Part shown: positions 23,224 to 27,767 of the stretch, one piece after another
Layout of the letters: every line of letters begins with the position of its first letter
How positions within the stretch are numbered: the stretch's first letter is position 1
Made by a program: the position numbers and the translations under genes
Source of the DNA: Caryophanales bacterium UBA4100
GTDB taxonomy: Bacteria > Bacillota > Bacilli > Paenibacillales > UBA4045
NCBI GenBank assembly: GCA_002383285.1
Contig: DFXU01000075.1
Coordinates: forward strand, 1 to 27,767
Direction: 5' to 3'
DNA length: 27,767 bases
Notes under the pieces: generated by a model
What the model was told of the DNA's origin: nothing
Seen by the model: the letters and a program-made list of their open reading frames with translations, nothing else
The model's database searches: none

Positions 23224-24588
23224 CTAGAGACGCGCCAAATATCTAGCGTATTGTACAACCTGCTTGACGGAAGGGCGGATGGCGCTATCGGTTAGAATAC
23301 TACTATCATTCTTAGATGGCTTTGAATTGACCTCAAGCAGCCAAACGCGACCATCTTGATCTAGGGCAAGATCAATTCCAAGCTCTCCGAAGTGAAAGGG
23401 GATTTTCGTATCAATTCCTCTAGCAATCGTGAGCGCAGCCTTCTGAAGACGGGTCGAAGCTCCCTTCTTATTCCCGTTCATATTGGACTTATTGACCGTC
23501 TGTCCGACGGTGCTGACCGTACCTCCTTGCGCGACGTTAGACACAAAACGGTTGTTTCCAGCAGTACGGGCAACAATAGAAGTAACCTTCCACCGGTTGG
23601 TTATATTCTTCTGAACTAGTGCGCGGAAGTCAACGGGTCTACCACCGACCTCAATGAGGTTTAGTCCCTGCTGGATTTGATATTTTCCCGCTCTCAACTT
23701 ACCTGATATTGCTGTAACTAGGGCATTCAAGCTTGCGTATTCTTTTTTGGATATACCCACGACCGATGAAGATGATATCTGGTAGCCAGAACGGGTTTTT
23801 GAAATGCGCAGGATGCCTTTACCTAAGCTTCCTGTTATGGGTTTCAAGAATACAACACGATACTTCGTACACATCATTTTTAGTTGATTGGCGCTCTGAC
23901 ATGCATGGGATTCTGGCAAATATCGTGTTGACCCCAAATGGTGGCGGAGCGCTTGGAATACCTCCGTTTTGTCCAAGTACTTCTCATTAAAGATACTCGT
24001 GTGCCAATGCGTCTTTGCTGATTTGAGAAATTGCTGCAAGCTTGGTTCATTGTCTAGCTTACGAGAAGGAAGGCGGTTATAGATAACATCTGGAATCGGA
24101 AAGCTTCCGTGGTATTCAGGTGGCCCCATGACCCAACCTTCTATTGTACTCTGGCTTGACCGAATGTCATCAGGTGTGAAAAAATAGACAAGGGCTCCTG
24201 CATGCCTACAAGCATCTGTCAATTCACGACAGAACGCAGTAATGATTCCGAATCGACGTCCCGGTGTATTCGTCACTCGGTTAAGCATGACTCCGATAAT
24301 TGGACCAATACGGATGGTTTGAGAAGCAGCCTGGAAGGCCAGTCGTAGGGTTATAGGCTGCGTACCGATTCCACATTGATGGGCTAGCTGATAGGAGATT
24401 CGAAGCTCGTTTCGAGTTGAAGTCGCCGTTACTCTAACCTTCAATTTTAATGATCCACAACGTAGCTGAATGGATCGATCGGTAGGGATCCTCCAACGCC
24501 TGACGATGGACTCACTCAATAGGATGGTTTGTTCAGAAGACGCATGAATACCGGGATGCGTTCGAACAACCACTTTGGTTTTGGACAT
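23224..24588 (-). CDS. YheD-type spore coat ATP-grasp protein (first of five)
   Basis: The frame is open to ATG 24675, but I place the start at ATG 24588 (454 residues): its N-terminus (MSKTKVVVRTHPGI...) lines up with the start of the other YheD-type protein, and GGAAGGA precedes it, while ATGs at 24675, 24642 and 24639 have no site. The N-terminal beta domain (about 1-95) ends in RIGPIIGVMLNR. ATP-grasp motifs: FLKPITGSLGKGILRI, IQQGLNLIEVG, DFRALVQKNITNRW, NVAQGGTVS and LLEVNSKPSK. It is the promoter-proximal gene of the five, divergent from yheB. Confidence 0.9.
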   Translation of the reverse strand: MSKTKVVVRTHPGIHASSEQTILLSESIVRRWRIPTDRSIQLRCGSLKLKVRVTATSTRNELRISYQLAHQCGIGTQPITLRLAFQAASQTIRIGPIIGVMLNRVTNTPGRRFGIITAFCRELTDACRHAGALVYFFTPDDIRSSQSTIEGWVMGPPEYHGSFPIPDVIYNRLPSRKLDNEPSLQQFLKSAKTHWHTSIFNEKYLDKTEVFQALRHHLGSTRYLPESHACQSANQLKMMCTKYRVVFLKPITGSLGKGILRISKTRSGYQISSSSVVGISKKEYASLNALVTAISGKLRAGKYQIQQGLNLIEVGGRPVDFRALVQKNITNRWKVTSIVARTAGNNRFVSNVAQGGTVSTVGQTVNKSNMNGNKKGASTRLQKAALTIARGIDTKIPFHFGELGIDLALDQDGRVWLLEVNSKPSKNDSSILTDSAIRPSVKQVVQYARYLARL

Positions 24589-24701
24589 GAGTTCGTAATC
24601 CTTCCCTTCTGCATGGGATGTAAGGCTAGCTAATGACATCATATGAGGACATATTTCCCTTGGTGAGGGATACATAACAAAAAGGACAGGTGACCAAGTA
24701 A

Positions 24702-25856
24702 ATGAATATTTATATATTAATTACAGTCAGTGTATTCGTAGCCGCATTTATAGGCGGATTAACAAATCATCTGGCAATCAAGATGCTGTTCCATCCTCGT
24801 GTTGCCTGGTATCTATTCGGCAGACGAGTTCCATTCACACCGGGATTGATTCCTAAGCGTAGAGAAGAGATTGCCGGTTCGCTTGGTCGTGTCGTGTCCG
24901 AATATTTGGTCACGTCAGATGGTATATCTCAACTGCTACGCAGGGATGAGTTTCGAGAATCAATTAGAGCTAAATTATCCTTAAGTGTGCATAGACTAGC
25001 TGCAAGGGAAGAGTCCATTGAGGATTTATGCAAGCGATTATGGTCTGAAGAGCGCTGGGCCGTGATGAAGATAAATCTCATTAAGCTGCTGAATGAAACG
25101 TCTATACGTGGAGTAGAGTGGTTATGGTTTGATAAGGGCTGGTCCCAAATTCGGTTAGGCTCATTACTGCCGGATTGGACGGAACAACGAAGGGATGTAT
25201 TCGCACTTAGAGGTGTTCAATATATGGTCGATGCTATTCGACAACAATTATCCACTGAGAGTGGAGATCGTTTAATACGTAATATGACGAAACAATTAAT
25301 CGATCAAGCTGGGGGATTCCTGGGTGCATTAGCCGTTATGTTCTTGGACGAGGAGAAGATTGCAGCTAAGGTACGCCATTCGCTTATTGAGGCACTGGAC
25401 TCCGAGACGATACGAAGCTCACTAACGGAGTTTGTCGTGAAGCAGATGAAACATGCAGAGGATATGTCGCTGCAGGAAATCACGAGTGTGTTGAATGATT
25501 CAGATGCAGGAAATTGGGTCTCGGGCTTATTGAAGTGGGAGAAGTGGACGGAACAACTATTATGTATTCGTACAGATGAATTGTTAAGTAAGCATATGGA
25601 ATGGATCGAAGCTAGGCTGCCTATTGTAGTTCGCACTGTACTGAACATGCTTGAGCACAATGTGGAGCGCATATTCCGGGCCATACAGCTGGATCAGCTG
25701 GTAGAAGCTCAAGTGAGGCTATTCCCAATTGAACGTCTAGAGAAGATCATCCTTAGTGTATCTGGACGTGAGTTTCGGGCAATTACATGGCTTGGGGTGC
25801 TGCTGGGGGGAATGATTGGTTTGGTCCAGGTCATGCTGCTTAGGTGGCTCGGATAA
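24702..25856 (+). CDS. yheB: YheB family protein (DUF445)
   Basis: 384 residues, ATG preceded by AGGTGA at eight bases. The N-terminal transmembrane helix (2-22) leads into the DUF445 signature 'GGLTNHLAIKMLFHP' and 'PFTPGLIPKRREEIAGSLGRVV'. The middle is a long helical domain and the chain ends in another hydrophobic helix with 'FRAITWLGVLLGGMIGLVQVMLL', the typical DUF445 end. B. subtilis YheB sits next to yheC and yheD, as here. Function is not established; the constant neighbourhood suggests a spore membrane role. It is divergent from the ATP-grasp cluster. Confidence 0.93.
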   Translation: MNIYILITVSVFVAAFIGGLTNHLAIKMLFHPRVAWYLFGRRVPFTPGLIPKRREEIAGSLGRVVSEYLVTSDGISQLLRRDEFRESIRAKLSLSVHRLAAREESIEDLCKRLWSEERWAVMKINLIKLLNETSIRGVEWLWFDKGWSQIRLGSLLPDWTEQRRDVFALRGVQYMVDAIRQQLSTESGDRLIRNMTKQLIDQAGGFLGALAVMFLDEEKIAAKVRHSLIEALDSETIRSSLTEFVVKQMKHAEDMSLQEITSVLNDSDAGNWVSGLLKWEKWTEQLLCIRTDELLSKHMEWIEARLPIVVRTVLNMLEHNVERIFRAIQLDQLVEAQVRLFPIERLEKIILSVSGREFRAITWLGVLLGGMIGLVQVMLLRWLG

Positions 25857-25932
25857 GGACATGATGCTCACATAATCAAGCCATCTAGCTCATATACTTG
25901 AATTATCTGAATCATAGAGGAGTGTATTGTTT

Positions 25933-26133
25933 ATGAGGAATAGTATGTTTTACTTAGTCTGTGCTATAGGGATGTTATTATATGCATTACCGCGGCTGAA
26001 GGTTGGAGAAGGATTATCTCTACCAACAATTTTTGGAGTGATCTGGATATCCATGGCTTTACTCATTATCGCTGCACACCTCAGAATTGTGTTAAGAGTA
26101 GATCGTGAGCAACGGCCCTATAAGCCAATGTAA
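25933..26133 (+). CDS. small two-TM membrane protein
   Basis: 66 residues from ATG 25933 (GAGGAG ten bases upstream; a TTG six bases earlier is closer than usual to the site). Two hydrophobic helices (about 5-20 and 29-50) flank a short polar loop 'RLKVGEGLSLPT', with a basic C-terminal tail 'RIVLRVDREQRPYKPM'. I do not recognise the family. It follows yheB after 76 bases on the same strand and ends eight bases before the converging LytTR gene, so it may be the second gene of the yheB unit. Confidence 0.65.
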   Translation: MRNSMFYLVCAIGMLLYALPRLKVGEGLSLPTIFGVIWISMALLIIAAHLRIVLRVDREQRPYKPM

Positions 26134-26141
26134 TTTGTTGG

Positions 26142-26501
26142 TCATTGTTTTTTTCTTAACAAGTAATCCTTTAATTTTTCTTTATGCGAGAAAGCGACTG
26201 TTGCTGACTTGCTTTTTTTTGTGATTTTTTCCTCTTGCTGAAAATATACAATATTCAATTTATCGTCAAAATGTTCGATTTTGTGTAAATTGACAAGATT
26301 AATTCGATCTAGCTTCTCAAAGCCAAGCTTCTGAGCATGTCGGGATAAGACAGTCAGGGAAGGCATAAGATGATAGAATTGATCCTGATTGGTATGATAA
26401 ACGACAGTTCGATCCTCCATATGCATGTACACCACATCGTTTAGATCAAGCATGATAATGTCTGTTTGATTATCCTTGTCTCTAGTTACAGGAATTTGCA
26501 T
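26142..26501 (-). CDS. stand-alone LytTR-domain DNA-binding regulator
   Basis: 119 residues from ATG 26501, with TTGGAG eight bases upstream; an in-frame GTG at 26510 would sit on that site. Nearly the whole protein is a LytTR domain: 'IIMLDLNDVVYMHMEDRTVVYHT', 'FYHLMPSLTVLSRHA', 'GFEKLDRINLVNLHKIEHFDD' and a lysine-rich end. In LytTR proteins the 'F.R.....N' region (here FEKLDRINLVN) contacts DNA. There is no receiver domain, so it is not a classical response regulator. It overlaps the stop of the membrane protein gene upstream, so the two are one unit. Confidence 0.88.
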   Translation of the reverse strand: MQIPVTRDKDNQTDIIMLDLNDVVYMHMEDRTVVYHTNQDQFYHLMPSLTVLSRHAQKLGFEKLDRINLVNLHKIEHFDDKLNIVYFQQEEKITKKSKSATVAFSHKEKLKDYLLRKKQ

Positions 26502-26506
26502 GCGAC

Positions 26507-27166
26507 TCACTCCAAGAAAGATGTGTTGCTTACATCTTTTTTCTGTTTTCTGATTGCGAAGTAAACTAAATAGATTAATGGGAAGAATAATAGGACTGAA
26601 TTTAGCAGTAAATTATTGGTGAAGAAAATAATACCAACTGTAATAAGGATAGCGAATAAAATAAATATCATAACAATATTCTCCCCGGCAAGCTTAAATC
26701 GATCAACATTAAATGTAAATCCAAACCCTCGCTTGTACAGATAATGTGCGGGTAGAATAATCATTAGCGCGAATGTAAATTGAACGAAATAAGAGTCCAA
26801 TGTATTACTCTGAATTTCCTCCAGTGAAATGAAGCTAGTTGTATTAATTAGAATTAGAATGTATAGACCCTGAATAATTGCCAAGATTGTGAAGCTGACA
26901 ATCCCCATAATAGCTGCCCAGAACAAGGATACCTCCTCCAGGAATATTTTTAGGAATAGAATGAACATGATTAAGGAGAAGAGAGAGGCTAATCCAGCAT
27001 ATGCCTCTTCTTGCCTAATGAGGTAATTTCCCGAAATAATAAAAATTTCTACAACCATAAACTTGGTTAAATAGGCCTTGGCCTTGAACCGAAATAATGA
27101 GCAGCAGAGATAGAAAACTGCCACTATTTCGATCACTGAGAATACTACAAATAATAGAAATGGCAT
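26507..27166 (-). CDS. polytopic membrane protein, partner of LytTR regulator
   Basis: 219 residues from ATG 27166, behind AAGGAG at seven bases (a TTG two codons earlier is too close). About seven hydrophobic helices fill the chain: roughly 4-25, 35-52, 60-77, 84-110, 130-147, 163-185 and 188-206, ending in a basic tail (RKQKKD). The layout recalls the membrane half of AgrC/GHKL-type sensor kinases, but the kinase core is absent. Pairs of a small membrane protein with a LytTR regulator are known in streptococci (LytTR regulatory systems such as HdrRM and BrsRM), where the membrane protein inhibits the regulator. By analogy this could be an anti-activator or sensor; this is inference. Divergent from the ytoI homologue. 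Confidence 0.72.
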   Translation of the reverse strand: MPFLLFVVFSVIEIVAVFYLCCSLFRFKAKAYLTKFMVVEIFIISGNYLIRQEEAYAGLASLFSLIMFILFLKIFLEEVSLFWAAIMGIVSFTILAIIQGLYILILINTTSFISLEEIQSNTLDSYFVQFTFALMIILPAHYLYKRGFGFTFNVDRFKLAGENIVMIFILFAILITVGIIFFTNNLLLNSVLLFFPLIYLVYFAIRKQKKDVSNTSFLE

Positions 27167-27250
27167 GTTCAAACTCCTTAGTAGAGATGTTTGTACTACA
27201 TGTTGCTACTTTACACGGATTAATAGGAATTGAAAAGCCTATATATATGG

Positions 27251-27279
27251 TTGTTTCAAGTCGAATGTCCATTTATAAT
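27251..27279 (+). promoter_or_regulatory. candidate sigma-A promoter of ytoI homologue
   Basis: TTGTTT (27251-27256), a 17-base spacer and a perfect TATAAT (27274-27279), 48 bases before the GTG start. Confidence 0.5.
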
Positions 27280-27327
27280 ATGTATATAACAGATGAATAC
27301 AGATAAAGTGATGCGGGGTGTAACAGA

Positions 27328-27767
27328 GTGGTTAAGGATGAGGGACGGAGCTGGCTGCAGGAAAGTAGGACAAAGCATGAACAGATCATTCAACATATCG
27401 ATCAATTGAAGGTAGGAACCAAAATTTCTGTACGAAAAATTGCAAGAGAGGTTGAGGTTAGTGAGGGTACAGCATATAGAGCAATTAAAGAAGCAGAAAA
27501 TCAGGGTCTAGTCAGTACAAGAGAACGAATTGGTACGGTTCGAGTAGAGAAGAAGCTAAGGGTTAATATTCATAAGCTGACATTCGGAGAAATTGTTCAG
27601 ATTGTGGATGGTGCGGTTCTAGGTGGCGCTCTGGGACTCGACATGCCATTGAATAAATTTGTCATTGGCGCGATGGAGCAAGATGCTATGAAGCGGTATA
27701 TCGAGCCAGGAAGCTTATTGATTGTTGGGAATCGTTACGAGGCACATACAGCGGCATTGGAGCAAGC
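27328..27767 (+). CDS. ytoI: YtoI-like DRTGG/CBS-domain regulator, truncated by window end
   Basis: The reading frame from GTG 27328 (GGGGTG seven bases upstream) stays open to the end of the window (146 codons), so the gene is cut here. The N-terminal 75 residues form a winged helix: 'TKHEQIIQHIDQLKVGTKI', 'IAREVEVSEGTAYRAIKEAE', 'GLVSTRERIGTVRVE'. Next comes the start of a DRTGG domain ('LTFGEIVQIVDGAVLGG', 'LNKFVIGAMEQDAMKRYI', 'PGSLLIVGNR'). In YtoI of B. subtilis this is followed by CBS and hotdog domains. A nucleotide-sensing transcription regulator is likely; its target is unknown. Confidence 0.88.
   Translation, partial: MVKDEGRSWLQESRTKHEQIIQHIDQLKVGTKISVRKIAREVEVSEGTAYRAIKEAENQGLVSTRERIGTVRVEKKLRVNIHKLTFGEIVQIVDGAVLGGALGLDMPLNKFVIGAMEQDAMKRYIEPGSLLIVGNRYEAHTAALEQ

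Noticed and set aside
18460..24588. Repeated motifs in the five ATP-grasp genes as a DNA repeat array
   Set aside because: Similarity is at protein level between diverged paralogues; I saw no direct nucleotide repeats that would suggest recent duplication or a CRISPR-like array.
24589..24675. N-terminal extension of the first YheD-type protein to ATG 24675
   Set aside because: No ribosome binding site, and the extra residues do not align with the other YheD-type protein in the cluster.
24649..24680. ACATATT...CATAACAA as sigma-E promoter for yheB
   Set aside because: Spacer of 17 is too long for sigma-E and the start would fall on the ribosome binding site.
26126..26154. CAATG...CATTG followed by seven T as terminator of the small membrane gene
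   Set aside because: Only five base pairs with a 12-base loop; too weak to call.

Overview
The window looks like chromosomal DNA of an endospore-forming, low-to-mid GC Firmicute of the Paenibacillus/Cohnella type. Supporting signs are a cotJABC spore-coat operon, a run of five YheC/YheD-type ATP-grasp genes beside a yheB homologue, strong AAGGAGG-like ribosome binding sites, frequent TTG/GTG starts, a c-di-AMP (ydaO-type) riboswitch in front of ktrAB, and secreted enzymes carrying copper-amine-oxidase-N-like domains. The genus is an inference. No insertion sequence, prophage, tRNA, rRNA or CRISPR array was recognised.

Layout. 1-0.6 kb: a small WYL-like protein and a YolD-like protein, probably the tail of a DNA-damage operon. 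0.6-1.0 kb: AT-rich gap with two hairpin terminators and a possible small RNA. 1.0-2.5 kb: a two-TM protein (-) and a secreted NlpC/P60 lipoprotein (+). 2.5-4.4 kb (-): an HD-GYP phosphodiesterase and a MoaD-MoaE fusion, divergent from 4.6-10.5 kb (+): moaA, a YunD-like metallophosphatase, a second HD-GYP protein, the radical SAM protein YfkAB and an AI-2E/YtvI-type membrane protein. 10.5-11.4 kb (-): a lipoprotein thermonuclease. 11.5-12.7 kb (+): cotJA-cotJB-cotJC. 12.8-15.1 kb (-): ktrA-ktrB K+ uptake under a c-di-AMP riboswitch with its own terminator and a candidate promoter. 15.3-15.8 kb (+): dps behind a good sigma-B-like promoter. 15.9-18.4 kb: a small zinc-ribbon protein, an L,D-transpeptidase (-) and a transglutaminase-like secreted protein (+). 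18.5-24.6 kb (-): five consecutive YheC/YheD ATP-grasp genes, divergent from yheB (DUF445). 25.9-27.2 kb: a small membrane protein, then (-) a polytopic membrane protein overlapping a stand-alone LytTR regulator. The window ends inside a ytoI homologue (+).

Themes. Spore envelope (cotJ, yheC/D, yheB), cell-wall remodelling (NlpC/P60, L,D-transpeptidase, transglutaminase-like), molybdenum cofactor synthesis (moaA, moaDE), cyclic-dinucleotide signalling (two HD-GYP proteins, a c-di-AMP riboswitch) and stress protection (dps, YolD). The most interesting blocks are the expanded YheC/YheD cluster, which looks like a multi-enzyme ATP-dependent ligase set of unknown substrate, and the membrane protein/LytTR pair. 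All calls come from reading translations and motifs by eye; no database search was run.
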